Source of the DNA: Novosphingobium kaempferiae
GTDB taxonomy: Bacteria > Pseudomonadota > Alphaproteobacteria > Sphingomonadales > Sphingomonadaceae
Assembly: GCF_021227995.1 (NCBI RefSeq)
Contig: NZ_CP089301.1
Coordinates: 2,480,001 to 2,544,000, forward strand
DNA length: 64,000 bases
Direction of reading: 5' to 3'
Below, piece after piece: positions 35,217 through 45,250 of this stretch. A program made the translations under genes and the position numbers. Position 1 is the first letter of the stretch. Every line of letters starts with the position of its first letter. The notes beneath the pieces were generated by a model. It made no database searches and was not told the origin of the DNA. It saw only the letters and a list, made by a program, of their open reading frames with translations.

Positions 35217-35531
35217 TCAGTCCTTCTTCGCGACCGGCGCGTTCTCGCCGAGGTCTTCGTACCAGGCCTCGACCGGGCCGACGAGCTTGATCGTCAGCGG
35301 GTTGCCCTTGCGGTCCGTGGTCTTGCCGGCCTGCACGCGCACCCAGCCTTCGGAGATGCAGTACTCTTCCACGTTGGTGCGAACGGTGCCCTTGAAGCGG
35401 ATACCGACACCGCGCTGCAGCTTCTCCTGATCGAAGAACGGGCTGCGCGGATTGATCGCGAGGTGATCGGGCGGCACGTCCGAGCCAGAGGTCGTCGGGG
35501 CCGTTTCGGGCGTGATGTTCTCTTCAGTCAT
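35217..35531 (-). CDS. DUF3297 family protein
   Basis: A 104-residue small protein. Family-specific stretches are HLAINPRSPFFDQEKLQRG, GIRFKGTVRTNVEEYCISEG and DRKGNPLTIKL. The function is unknown; the family is widespread in proteobacteria and soluble. The ATG at 35531 (MTEENITPE) is chosen over an upstream in-frame codon. It is adjacent to tRNA-Val in the opposite direction. Confidence 0.85.
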   Translation of the reverse strand: MTEENITPETAPTTSGSDVPPDHLAINPRSPFFDQEKLQRGVGIRFKGTVRTNVEEYCISEGWVRVQAGKTTDRKGNPLTIKLVGPVEAWYEDLGENAPVAKKD

Positions 35532-35609
35532 GCCGCAGCGATTTATCTTGCATTCCCCGCTTGTCAATTCGATCCGGCCTGTCTAAAGGCGCGCTTCCGC
35601 TAACGGAGC

Positions 35610-37065
<1,456 letters not shown>

Positions 37066-37149
37066 GCAGGCACCCGATTTCGTCGGAATTGGTCGCAAAG
37101 GTAAGAGTTGTCCGTATCTTGCCCGCGCACTTATGGTTAAAGGCAAGAC

Positions 37150-37914
37150 ATGCGCATTCTCCTCACCAATGACGACGGCATCAACGCTCCCGGCCTCTAC
37201 GTGCTGGAGAAGATCGCCGCGCAGCTTTCCGACGACATCTGGATCTGCGCGCCGAGTGAGGAACAATCGGGCGCGGGTCACTCGCTGACGCTCAACCGTC
37301 CGGTGCGCATGCGCCAGCATGCGGAGAAGCGCTTCTCGGTGACCGGCACGCCGACCGATTCGGTGACGCTGGGTCTCAAGAAGGCCCTGCCCGGCCAGCC
37401 CGACCTGATCCTCTCGGGCGTGAATCGCGGCGCCAACCTTGGCGATGACGTGACCTATTCGGGCACCGTTTCCGCCGCGCTCGAAGGCGCACTGGCGGGC
37501 ATCCGCTCGATCGCGCTGAGCCAGGTGCCCTCGCGCGAGGATCTGGGCGACGGTGTCGATTTCTCCGCCGCCGAGGAATGGGGCGCGAAAGTGCTGCGTC
37601 CACTGATCGACCAGCCCTTCGCTCCGCGCACGCTCGTCAACGTCAACTTCCCGCCGCTGCTCGGCAAGGACGTGAAGGGCATCCGCGTCGTGCGACAGGG
37701 CTTCCACGATTACGCCCGCGGCTCGGTTGTGGAAGGCCGCGACCCGCGCGGTTTTCCGTACTTCTGGTTCGGGCTACACGGGATCGAACATACGCCGGGT
37801 CACGATACGGACCTTGAGGCGATCGCGGAGGGCTACGTTTCGGTGACGCCGCTGCATCTCGACCTGACTCACGATGCCTCGCTGAAGGCGCTGGCGGAGC
37901 GTTTCACGAAGTGA
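37150..37914 (+). CDS. surE: 5'/3'-nucleotidase SurE
   Basis: A 254-residue metal-dependent survival phosphatase with the metal-binding NDDG in LLTNDDGINAPG, the SGVNRGANLGDDVTYSGTV block and NVNFPP. It dephosphorylates nucleoside monophosphates. The next gene overlaps by four bases, giving the surE-nlpD order known from many proteobacteria. Confidence 0.95.
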   Translation: MRILLTNDDGINAPGLYVLEKIAAQLSDDIWICAPSEEQSGAGHSLTLNRPVRMRQHAEKRFSVTGTPTDSVTLGLKKALPGQPDLILSGVNRGANLGDDVTYSGTVSAALEGALAGIRSIALSQVPSREDLGDGVDFSAAEEWGAKVLRPLIDQPFAPRTLVNVNFPPLLGKDVKGIRVVRQGFHDYARGSVVEGRDPRGFPYFWFGLHGIEHTPGHDTDLEAIAEGYVSVTPLHLDLTHDASLKALAERFTK

Positions 37915-39014
37915 GGCGCGCCCTCGTCCTCGCCGCCGCACTGGCGGCCGCCCCCGCCTACGCCGCGCCGGTCGAGGAAGAGACGGTTCACGTCGTCAAG
38001 CCGGGCGAGACGCTGAACGGCATCGCCAACCGCGCGGGCGTGACGGCAGCCGCGATCGTCAGGGCGAACACGCTCAAGGAGCCCTACACGGTGCGCGTCG
38101 GGCAGAAGCTGGCGATCCCGCGTGAGAGCAAGGCCGCGCAGGACAGGAAGGCCATCGCCCGCACCGCCGACGCCGCAGCACCCGCCGCAAAGCAGGTCGC
38201 CAAGGCCGCGCGCGTGATCGAGGCCCGCGCGCCCTCCACCCCCAGCGCGGCGGAGTATGAGACCGAGCACCTCGTCGCCCCCGGTGAGACGCTGGGCGGC
38301 ATCGCCACGCGCACCAAGGTTCCCCGCGTGCTCATCGCGGAAGCCAATGGCCTGCAGCCGCCCTACGACGTGCGCGTCGGGCAGAAGCTCAGGATTCCGC
38401 GCACCGGTCGCCATGTGGTGAAGACCGGCGAAACCGGCTTTTCCATCTCGATGGACACCGCCGTCCCTTGGGAACAGATCGCGCTCGCCAACAATCTCGA
38501 TCCGGACGCGCCGGTGAAGGTCGGGCAGAACCTGCTGATCCCCACGATCATAGACCCCGCCAAGACCGGCCCGAAGACGCTGACGCCTGCGCCCAGGCCG
38601 GTCGCGACGCCCGCCGCCGCACCCACGACTGCGAAGTCCGCCCGCTTCGCATGGCCCCTCGCCGGTCCCGTGCGGCGCGGCTACGCCACCGGCAGCGACT
38701 ATCACGACGGCCTCGACATCACCGCGCCCGAAGGCACCATGGTCCGCTCCGCTGCGGCAGGCACGGTCGTGTTCGCAGGCAAGGAGGCCGACCAGTTCGG
38801 CAACCTCGTCGTCGTCGATCACGGTGACGGCTGGCACACCGCCTACGGCTTCCTCAGCCGTGTGACCGTCAAGGAAGGCGCCAGGGTCGCCGCCGGGGAA
38901 CGCGTCGGCCTCGTCGGCACCACCGGTCGCGCCAAGGGCAGCGAACTGCACTTCGAGGTACGGCAGGACGGGAAGCCCGTGGACCCGCGGGACCAGCTTC
39001 CCAAGGCTCCCTGA
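37911..39014 (+). CDS. LysM/M23-domain protein, NlpD-like amidase activator
   Basis: A 367-residue exported protein with a signal peptide ending APAYA, three LysM domains (about 27-70, 118-163, 167-211) and a C-terminal M23 (LytM) domain. Zinc ligands H265 and D269 (YHDGLDI) and H347 (ELHFEVR) are kept. Both catalytic histidines of LytM are replaced, by F314 (AYGFLS) and E345. It is therefore predicted to bind zinc and glycan but not cut, like the degenerate LytM proteins NlpD and EnvC that activate cell-division amidases. The GTG start at 37911 overlaps the surE stop, which supports the NlpD reading. Confidence 0.85.
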   Translation: MRRALVLAAALAAAPAYAAPVEEETVHVVKPGETLNGIANRAGVTAAAIVRANTLKEPYTVRVGQKLAIPRESKAAQDRKAIARTADAAAPAAKQVAKAARVIEARAPSTPSAAEYETEHLVAPGETLGGIATRTKVPRVLIAEANGLQPPYDVRVGQKLRIPRTGRHVVKTGETGFSISMDTAVPWEQIALANNLDPDAPVKVGQNLLIPTIIDPAKTGPKTLTPAPRPVATPAAAPTTAKSARFAWPLAGPVRRGYATGSDYHDGLDITAPEGTMVRSAAAGTVVFAGKEADQFGNLVVVDHGDGWHTAYGFLSRVTVKEGARVAAGERVGLVGTTGRAKGSELHFEVRQDGKPVDPRDQLPKAP

Positions 39015-39019
39015 GCGTC

Positions 39020-40069
39020 ATGTCGAAACGGCGCGCCGCTTCTCCGGTTTCGGTCCAGAAGCCCCTCAAGCGCGCCATCGACCTGCCGGTCTGGGCCGAT
39101 CTTTCGCTGCGGCTCGGCGGGGCGTTCCTGCTCGTCTTCATCGTCGTGCTCGTCCACTGGATGGACCGCGACGGGCTCAAGGACACCCACGACGGGGCGG
39201 TCAGCTTCCTCGACGTGTTCTACTTCACGATGATCTCGATCACGACGACGGGCTTCGGCGACATCGCCCCCGTCAGCGACCGGTCGCGGCTGATCGAGGC
39301 GGTGCTGGTCACGCCGATCCGCTTCGCGGTCATCTTCATCTTCGTGGGCACCGCCTACAACTACTTCATCAAGCATAGCTGGGAGAGCTGGCGCATGAAA
39401 CGCATCCAGGAGCGCCTGTCCGACCATGTCGTCGTGCTGGGCTATGGCGTCAGCGGCGCGGAAGCGGTGCAGGAACTGATGGAGCGAGGCATGGACCCTG
39501 CCTGCATCGTCGTCGTCGACCCCTCCCCCGCGCGGCTCAAGCTGGCCGAGAAGGTGGGCTGCAACATCCTCGAAGGCGACGCCACGCGCGACGAGACGCT
39601 GGCGGCGGTGCGCATCGGCGCGGCGCGCACGATCCTCGTCTCGGCGGGGCGCGACGACACGACGATCCTGATCGTGCTGACCGCCCGCCATCTCGCACCC
39701 GGCGTGCCGATCACCGCCGTGATCCGCGCCGACGACAACGAACTGCTCGCCAATCAGGCCGGGGCGGACAACGTCATCAACCCCGTCCGCTTCACCGGCC
39801 TGCTGCTGGCGGGCTCGGCCGAGGGCAAGCACATCGCCGAATACATGTCCGATCTCGCCTCGGTCGGCGGCCGGGTGCAACTGGTGGAGCGCCCCGTCGC
39901 GCCCGATGAAATCGGCCGCTCGATCGACGACGTCAAGACCGGCAAGGGCGTGCGCATCTATCGCGGCGACCGCTGCTTCGGCTTCTGGGAGCCGGAAGCG
40001 CACAAGCTGGAAGCCGGCGACGTGGTGGTCGAAGTTGCGCCCACCATCCGCCGCGAAGGCTTAGCCTAG
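39020..40069 (+). CDS. Two-helix potassium channel with TrkA-N (RCK) domain
   Basis: A 349-residue channel. Two hydrophobic helices flank the pore with the selectivity filter TTTGFGD; a Rossmann-type RCK domain follows (HVVVLGYGVSGAEAVQELM, then IVVVDPSPARL), which usually binds NAD(H) or Ca2+ and gates the pore. The C-terminal part resembles a TrkA-C domain. It begins six bases after the NlpD-like gene and probably belongs to the surE operon. Its end overlaps the next convergent gene by nine bases. Confidence 0.9.
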   Translation: MSKRRAASPVSVQKPLKRAIDLPVWADLSLRLGGAFLLVFIVVLVHWMDRDGLKDTHDGAVSFLDVFYFTMISITTTGFGDIAPVSDRSRLIEAVLVTPIRFAVIFIFVGTAYNYFIKHSWESWRMKRIQERLSDHVVVLGYGVSGAEAVQELMERGMDPACIVVVDPSPARLKLAEKVGCNILEGDATRDETLAAVRIGAARTILVSAGRDDTTILIVLTARHLAPGVPITAVIRADDNELLANQAGADNVINPVRFTGLLLAGSAEGKHIAEYMSDLASVGGRVQLVERPVAPDEIGRSIDDVKTGKGVRIYRGDRCFGFWEPEAHKLEAGDVVVEVAPTIRREGLA

Positions 40070-40453
40070 AATCCAGAATACGAGGCCCATCGCCAGGTAG
40101 GCGATCAGCCAGAACGCGCAGTCGATGACGCGGCGCATCGGCTCGGTGCGGTTGCGCAAGTGCGTCAGCCAGACCGACGGGATGACGAAGGCAATGGCGA
40201 TCCCGCCTGTCTGCATGAAGTAGAGCCACGGCTTCACCGCCAGCGTCTCCGCACCGATCCGCGCAAAGGCATGGCCGAGCATGATCGAACTGATGAGGAA
40301 CACGATCGTGACGGTCACGAATCCGCCCGCGCGCTCCGAATTGCCCGGAAGCAGCTGCCGCCCGGTGCGGAACAGCGGCCCGTTCCAGACAATGCCGATC
40401 GCCACCGCGAGCGCCGCCGCGAGCACGACCGCCAGCCAATTCACCGGACCCAT
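40061..40453 (-). CDS. DUF1761-like four-helix membrane protein
   Basis: A 130-residue protein with four predicted membrane helices, starting [25 protein letters not shown] and ending [19 protein letters not shown]. The NWLA start, the W-x2-PLF turn after helix 1 and the end helix fit the DUF1761 family, whose function is unknown. It converges with the K+ channel gene. Confidence 0.7.
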   Translation of the reverse strand: MGPVNWLAVVLAAALAVAIGIVWNGPLFRTGRQLLPGNSERAGGFVTVTIVFLISSIMLGHAFARIGAETLAVKPWLYFMQTGGIAIAFVIPSVWLTHLRNRTEPMRRVIDCAFWLIAYLAMGLVFWILG

Positions 40454-40600
40454 TCGAAAATCCTTCCCTCAGACACGTCCCTGCGCCCTGCGGTCACTGT
40501 CTTGCAGGCTCCGTACACTTGTGCAAGTTTTGCGAATCATCCGCAAATTTCGTTTTTCGTGACTCGCGTGCCGTTTGAGAGTATCGGGCGCGCCAATCCC

Positions 40601-41980
40601 ATGGCTATCGAACTCCCCTCCCCGCCGAAAGTCGGCATGGTCAGCCTCGGCTGCCCCAAGGCGCTCGTCGATTCCGAGCGCATCCTCACCCGCCTGCGCG
40701 CGGACGGCTATGACATGAGCCCGGACTATTCCGGCGCCGATGTCGTGCTGGTCAACACCTGCGGCTTCCTCGACTCCGCCAAGGAGGAAAGCCTTGCCGC
40801 CATCGGCGAGGCAATCGCCGAGAACGGGCGCGTCATCGTGACCGGCTGCATGGGCAACGAAGCCGAAGTGATCCGCGCCAAGTTCCCGCAGGTTCTGGCC
40901 GTCACCGGAGCCCACCAGTACGAGGCGGTCGTCGAGGCGGTGCATGAGGCGGCTCCGCCCGAACTCTCGCCTTACCTCGACCTGATCCCACAGGCCTACG
41001 ACGAGGCAGGCGTCAAGCTGACGCCGCGCCATTACGGCTACCTCAAGATTTCCGAGGGCTGCAACCACGCCTGCTCGTTCTGCATCATCCCCTCGCTGCG
41101 CGGCAAGCTGGCGAGCCGCCGGATCGATGCGGTGCTGCGCGAGGCGGAGAAGCTGGTGCAGGCGGGCACGCGCGAACTGCTCGTCATCAGCCAGGACACC
41201 TCGGCCTATGGCGTCGACGTGCGGCATGAGGAACGCATGTGGAAGGACCGCGCGGTCCGCACCCACATGACCGACCTCGCCCGCGAACTCGGCCAGCTCA
41301 GCGATGCGCAGGGCCGCAAGCCGTGGGTGCGCCTGCACTACGTCTACCCTTACCCGCACGTCGACAACGTCATCCCGCTGATGGCCGAGGGGCTCATCAC
41401 GCCCTACCTCGACATCCCCTTCCAGCACGCGGCCCCGTCCGTGCTCAAGGCGATGAAGCGCCCGGCGAACGAAGCCAAGGTGCTCGACCGCATCCACAAG
41501 TGGCGCGAGATCTGCCCGGACATCGCCATCCGCTCCAGCTTGGTCGTCGGCTTCCCCGGCGAGACCGAGGCGGATTTCCAGTATTTGCTGGACTGGCTGG
41601 ACGAAGCCCAGCTCGACCGCGTCGGCGCTTTCCGCTTCGAGCCGGTGGAAGGCGCTTCGGCGAACCACCTGCCCGATCCTGTGCCGGAAGAGGTCAAGGA
41701 AGAGCGCTACCAGCGCATCATGGAGAAGACCGCCGCGATCAGTGCCGCGAAGCTTGCCGCCAAGGTCGGTCGCGTCCTGCCGGTCATCATCGACGAGGTC
41801 GGCGAGGCGGACGAAGATGGTGATGTCGGTGCAACCGGCCGCTCGCAGGCCGATGCCCCGGAGATCGACGGCAACGTCTTCCTGCGCGACGCTTCGGGCC
41901 TGCAAGTCGGTGATATCGTTGACGTTCTCGTCGAAGATGCCGACGAGCACGACCTTTACGGAGCCGTTTTGCAAAGTTGA
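40601..41980 (+). CDS. rimO: Ribosomal protein S12 methylthiotransferase RimO
   Basis: A 459-residue radical-SAM enzyme with the N-terminal UPF0004 domain ([18 protein letters not shown], first cluster cysteines), the radical-SAM triad C-x3-C-x2-C in [15 protein letters not shown], and a C-terminal TRAM domain. It adds a methylthio group to the conserved Asp of S12. RimO rather than MiaB is indicated by [10 protein letters not shown]. The ATG at 40601 fits relatives; a GTG about 14 codons earlier is possible. A candidate small RNA gene follows 61 bases downstream. Confidence 0.94.
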   Translation: MAIELPSPPKVGMVSLGCPKALVDSERILTRLRADGYDMSPDYSGADVVLVNTCGFLDSAKEESLAAIGEAIAENGRVIVTGCMGNEAEVIRAKFPQVLAVTGAHQYEAVVEAVHEAAPPELSPYLDLIPQAYDEAGVKLTPRHYGYLKISEGCNHACSFCIIPSLRGKLASRRIDAVLREAEKLVQAGTRELLVISQDTSAYGVDVRHEERMWKDRAVRTHMTDLARELGQLSDAQGRKPWVRLHYVYPYPHVDNVIPLMAEGLITPYLDIPFQHAAPSVLKAMKRPANEAKVLDRIHKWREICPDIAIRSSLVVGFPGETEADFQYLLDWLDEAQLDRVGAFRFEPVEGASANHLPDPVPEEVKEERYQRIMEKTAAISAAKLAAKVGRVLPVIIDEVGEADEDGDVGATGRSQADAPEIDGNVFLRDASGLQVGDIVDVLVEDADEHDLYGAVLQS

Positions 41981-42040
41981 CGCTCAGCGCACGGCACACG
42001 ATCGTTGCAAGGCATGCAACTAACGTGGCGCTTTGCGCGT

Positions 42041-42069
42041 TTGCGGGAATCGGCCCCGAACAGCATATG
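42041..42069 (+). promoter_or_regulatory. Promoter of candidate small RNA 1
   Basis: TTGCGG (42041-42046) and CATATG (42064-42069) with a 17-bp spacer. The spacing to the 5' hairpin of the RNA is identical to that in copy 2. Confidence 0.6.
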
Positions 42070-42071
42070 GG

Positions 42072-42140
42072 GGGTGCCTTTCAGGCATCCTCTCCCAAAA
42101 CTTCTACAGGGCTGGTCTTCTGACCGGCCCTTTCTTTTTG
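42072..42140 (+). ncRNA. Candidate small RNA, copy 1
   Basis: A predicted RNA of about 68 nt: hairpin GCCT-TTC-AGGC (42076-42086), an unpaired stretch with ATCCTCTCCCAAAAC that could base-pair with Shine-Dalgarno sequences, and a terminator stem AGGGCTGGTC/GACCGGCCCT (42108-42131) followed by TTCTTTTT. Copy 2 at 42774-42841 is identical except for two bases in the terminator loop. The start is set about seven bases after the -10 box. Alphaproteobacterial sRNAs with CCUCC loops have this general plan; I cannot name the family. Confidence 0.7.
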
Positions 42141-42267
42141 GCCTCGACGGCGAGCGCGCTACCAGTGCTCCAGCCTTCGCCTCTGCACGCGATCTCCATT
42201 TGCCCGGACTGCGCTTGCCGCACATCGTTCCTCCAGCATCAAACCCGATGCGCGGAGGGAACGTCAT

Positions 42268-42669
42268 TTGCAGAATCAAAATACCACTTCGGGGCCAGCA
42301 CGCTTCCGCATGAAGGCGCGCTTCCGCAGCTTCGTCTTCGCGGCACGCGGGTTGCACTTGATGGTAGAGCGTGAACACAATGCCCGGGTACATCTCGCAG
42401 CTGCCGCAGTCGCGGTAGCCGCCGGGTTCCTTCTCCACATTTCCGCATCCGACTGGCGCTGGATCGTGCTCGCCATCGCGATCGTCTGGCTGGCGGAGGC
42501 CTTTAACACCGCGCTGGAACACCTGTGCGATCGTGTCAGCCCGCAGTTCGACGCCACCATCGGCCGCGTGAAGGACATCGCCGCGGGCGCGGTGCTCGTC
42601 GCCTCCATCGCTGCGGCGTTGATCGGGCTGCTGACGCTTGTTCCTCCGCTTCTCCGCGCGGTTTCCTGA
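42268..42669 (+). CDS. Diacylglycerol kinase / undecaprenol kinase (DgkA family)
   Basis: A 133-residue membrane kinase with three hydrophobic helices and the signature EAFNTALEHLCDRV followed by VKDIAAGAVL. It phosphorylates diacylglycerol or undecaprenol. The TTG at 42268 is chosen because GGAGGGA lies seven bases upstream; an in-frame ATG at 42310 has no ribosome-binding site. The gene sits between two near-identical small RNA candidates. Confidence 0.87.
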   Translation: MQNQNTTSGPARFRMKARFRSFVFAARGLHLMVEREHNARVHLAAAAVAVAAGFLLHISASDWRWIVLAIAIVWLAEAFNTALEHLCDRVSPQFDATIGRVKDIAAGAVLVASIAAALIGLLTLVPPLLRAVS

Positions 42670-42742
42670 GGCCAACAGACCGATTTCCCTAACCGCACGC
42701 TCCAAGTTGCATTCCTTGCAACTTTGTTAAATCTTTTCGCAT

Positions 42743-42771
42743 TTGCAGCAATGCGCCGATTTGGACATAAG
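42743..42771 (+). promoter_or_regulatory. Promoter of candidate small RNA 2
   Basis: TTGCAG (42743-42748) and CATAAG (42766-42771) with a 17-bp spacer, matching copy 1 in spacing although the spacer sequence differs. Confidence 0.6.
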
Positions 42772-42773
42772 GA

Positions 42774-42841
42774 TCGGGCCTTTCAGGCATCCTCTCCCAA
42801 AACTTCTACAGGGCTGGTCCTCGGACCGGCCCTTTCTTTTT
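42774..42841 (+). ncRNA. Candidate small RNA, copy 2
   Basis: The 64-bp core from the GCCT-TTC-AGGC hairpin (42778-42788) to the terminator T run matches copy 1 with two differences, both in the loop of the terminator hairpin (42810-42833; CTCG instead of TTCT). The CCTCTCC stretch is unchanged. Confidence 0.7.
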
Positions 42842-42907
42842 GCACCTGCACCGTGGCGTGAGCGCATGGGCTGGCGGTCTGCGCGCATTTGCCCTAGCGA
42901 AGCAGGC

Positions 42908-43669
42908 ATGGCTTCCCAGCAGCGAATCTTCACCGCCGCCCTCGTCGTCATCGGCGACGAGATCCTGTCGGGCCGCACTCACGACAAGAACATCGCGCAA
43001 GTCGCCACCTGGCTGCAGATCCAGGGCATCCGCCTGAAGGAAGTGCGCGTGGTGGCGGACGATACCCCGGCCATCGTCGAGGCGGTGAACACGCTGCGCG
43101 CGCGCAACGACTATTGCTTCACCACCGGCGGCATCGGCCCGACGCACGACGACATCACCGTGGACGCCATCGCCGAAGCGCTGGGCGTACCCGTGATCGT
43201 CCACCCCGAAGCGCGCGCGATCCTTGAGGAATACTACACCACGCGTGGCGGCCTCACAGATGCGCGCCTGCGCATGGCCCGCACGCCCGAAGGTGCCAGC
43301 CTGATCCCCAATCGCTACACCGGCGCGCCCGGCATTCGCGCAGGCAACGTCTTCATCATGGCAGGCGTCCCCAGCATCACCGCCGGAATGCTCGACGCGC
43401 TCTCGGGCCAACTCGAAGGCGGCGCGCCGCTGCTGTCCGAGACGGTCGGCTGCTGGGTCGGCGAGAGTGAAGTCGCCGAACTGCTGCGCGAGACCGAGAA
43501 GGCGTTCGAGAGCTGCCAGATCGGCTCCTACCCGTTCTGGGCAGACGGGCGCACCGGCGCGAACTTCGTGATCCGCTCGGTCAGCGCGGACGATCTCGCC
43601 GCCTGCACGCGGATGCTGGTCGACGGGCTCGCGGTGATGGGCCGCCCGGCGGTCCCCGGTGGCATCTGA
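42908..43669 (+). CDS. MoCF/CinA N-terminal-type competence-damage protein
   Basis: A 253-residue protein with the molybdopterin-binding-like domain: VVIGDEILSGRTHDKN near the start and TTGGIGPTHDDITVDAIAEALG in the middle. This is the CinA N-terminal/MoaB fold without the C-terminal amidohydrolase of full CinA. Related short forms are annotated competence/damage-inducible protein A or FAD synthetase-like; the true substrate is not clear. The ATG at 42908 matches the domain start. Its end overlaps the next gene by 11 bases. Confidence 0.82.
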   Translation: MASQQRIFTAALVVIGDEILSGRTHDKNIAQVATWLQIQGIRLKEVRVVADDTPAIVEAVNTLRARNDYCFTTGGIGPTHDDITVDAIAEALGVPVIVHPEARAILEEYYTTRGGLTDARLRMARTPEGASLIPNRYTGAPGIRAGNVFIMAGVPSITAGMLDALSGQLEGGAPLLSETVGCWVGESEVAELLRETEKAFESCQIGSYPFWADGRTGANFVIRSVSADDLAACTRMLVDGLAVMGRPAVPGGI

Positions 43670-44213
43670 GCTTGTCGCCGCACTCGCGCTGATGGCCACG
43701 CCTGCAACTCCCGCCGTGATTTCCCCGCCCACCCTGGAGGCCTTCGAAGCCGTCCTGCGCCGCCATGACAGCGCCACGCTCGCGCTGGAGGAATGGTGCG
43801 CCCAGCGCGGCATGGCTGACCCCGCCCGCATCACCGCACAGACGCTCAGCGCCACCAGCGACGATCCGCCCGCAAAGATGCCTGAGCGCCTTGCCCTTGG
43901 CGAAGGCGAGACGTTCGCCATGCGCAACGTGCGGCTCAGCTGCGGCGGGACGGTGCTTTCGGTCGCGTGGAACTGGTATGTTCCGGCGCGCCTGACGCCG
44001 GAGATAAACGAGGCGCTGCGCTCGACCGACGTGCCGTTCGGCAAGGTGGTCGCGGCACTGAACTTCCGCCGCCGCTCGCTCTCGAGGGTGGCCGGCCCGG
44101 CGGAGAATTGCCCGGCGGACACGATCTCCACCCATCAGGCCATGTTGATGCTGCCAGACGGGCGGCCGCTGGCCTATCTGGTGGAGTGCTACACGGCAGC
44201 AAACTTGCGCTGA
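43659..44213 (+). CDS. Chorismate-lyase-like (UTRA fold) protein, tentative
   Basis: A 184-residue protein from the GTG at 43659, overlapping the preceding stop; an ATG at 43692 would trim a possible short hydrophobic leader. Features such as RNVRLSCGGTVLSVAWNWYVP, LTPEINEALRSTDVPFGKVV and HQAMLMLPDGRPLAYLVECY recall the chorismate lyase/UTRA ligand-binding fold. No catalytic assignment can be made. It is probably translated together with the upstream MoCF-domain gene. Confidence 0.6.
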   Translation: MASELVAALALMATPATPAVISPPTLEAFEAVLRRHDSATLALEEWCAQRGMADPARITAQTLSATSDDPPAKMPERLALGEGETFAMRNVRLSCGGTVLSVAWNWYVPARLTPEINEALRSTDVPFGKVVAALNFRRRSLSRVAGPAENCPADTISTHQAMLMLPDGRPLAYLVECYTAANLR

Positions 44214-44215
44214 TC

Positions 44216-44242
44216 ATCGTCCCGGACATGGCCCGGGACGAT
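44216..44242. repeat. REP-like palindrome
   Basis: ATCGTCCCGG-ACATGGC-CCGGGACGAT has 10-bp perfect arms. It belongs to the same family as 19153-19183 and sits between two converging genes. Confidence 0.7.
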
Positions 44243-44249
44243 GGACACT

Positions 44250-45098
44250 TCAGGCCGCCACCGCCTCCGTCCCCGCGATCGAGGTGCGGTGCATCATGCG
44301 CCCGGTCGACTTGTCGTAGGGAATCGCCCGGTGCATGGCGCCGGTGTTGTCCCAGATCACGAAGTCGCCCTTGGTCCACTTGTGGCGCAGCGAGAACGCG
44401 GGCTGTGCGGCCCATTCCTGCAGACGGATGAGCATCGCGCGCCCGGCGGGCACCTCCATGCCGACGATGTGGTCGGCGGTGGTGCCGATGACCATCGACT
44501 TTCGGCCCGACTCGTGCGTCCAGACCAGCGGGTGCTCCTTGATGAGCCCGATCCCCAGCACCTTCTCACGATGCTTCTCCGGAATGGCATCGGCGATTGG
44601 CGAGAGGCTGGCGCGGACCGAATGGACCGCCTTCAGTCCCTCGAGCGCCTCTTTCTCCTCCTCCGGAAGCCCCTCGTAGGCGGCATAAGTGCTGGCGAAC
44701 TCGGTCTCGCCGCCCTTGTCGGGTGCGATGCGGCAGGACAGCAGGGTGGCGAAGGGCGGCGGCATGTCCACGGTGATGCCGTCCATGTGCCAGAAGAAGG
44801 TGCCGAGCACGTATTCGGGCTGCGGGTTGATCTTCTCGTCCAGGGTGACCTGATAGACGTCCTGATCGTTGCTCTGGACGTTGTTGCGCGCGGTCAGGCG
44901 CACCTTCTCCCCCATCGCATTGGTGATGGCGAGCTGTTCGGCGTCGGACAGGTTCACCTCGGGAAAGACGAGCACGGTACGCTCTTCCACCTTGGCGCGA
45001 ATCGCCTTCGCGGCCTCCGGGGTGAACAGGTCTGCACGATCGTCCCAGAGCACGCGCGAACCGATGAATTCCTTGATGTCTTCGAAGCGGATAGCCAT
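44250..45098 (-). CDS. TauD/TfdA-family Fe(II)/2-oxoglutarate dioxygenase
   Basis: A 282-residue dioxygenase with the iron facial triad H-x-D in FFWHMDGI and the distal His in NTGAMHRAIPYD; Arg in MMHRTSIAG binds 2-oxoglutarate. Family members hydroxylate taurine, 2,4-D, alkyl sulfates and other carboxylates; the substrate is unknown. The ATG at 45098 matches relatives (MAIRFEDI). It occupies the place after rplA where rplJ-rplL often lie. Confidence 0.87.
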   Translation of the reverse strand: MAIRFEDIKEFIGSRVLWDDRADLFTPEAAKAIRAKVEERTVLVFPEVNLSDAEQLAITNAMGEKVRLTARNNVQSNDQDVYQVTLDEKINPQPEYVLGTFFWHMDGITVDMPPPFATLLSCRIAPDKGGETEFASTYAAYEGLPEEEKEALEGLKAVHSVRASLSPIADAIPEKHREKVLGIGLIKEHPLVWTHESGRKSMVIGTTADHIVGMEVPAGRAMLIRLQEWAAQPAFSLRHKWTKGDFVIWDNTGAMHRAIPYDKSTGRMMHRTSIAGTEAVAA

Positions 45099-45193
45099 CT
45101 GGCCGTCTCTCCCGGCGTTATGCTGAACATATGTACAGCACACCGATACACCCGAAGCTCCCGGACGTAAACGAGACAGATATCGCTCAAACG

Positions 45194-45227
45194 AAAAGGG
45201 CCGGGAGGTTTCCCTCCCGGCCCTTCT
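45194..45227 (-). terminator. Intrinsic terminator of the rplK-rplA operon
   Basis: AAGGGCCGGGAGG and CCTCCCGGCCCTT pair almost perfectly around a short loop. On the minus strand it is followed by TTCGTTTG. Confidence 0.85.
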
Positions 45228-45250
45228 ATCCGTTTACGTCAGCGCTGAAA

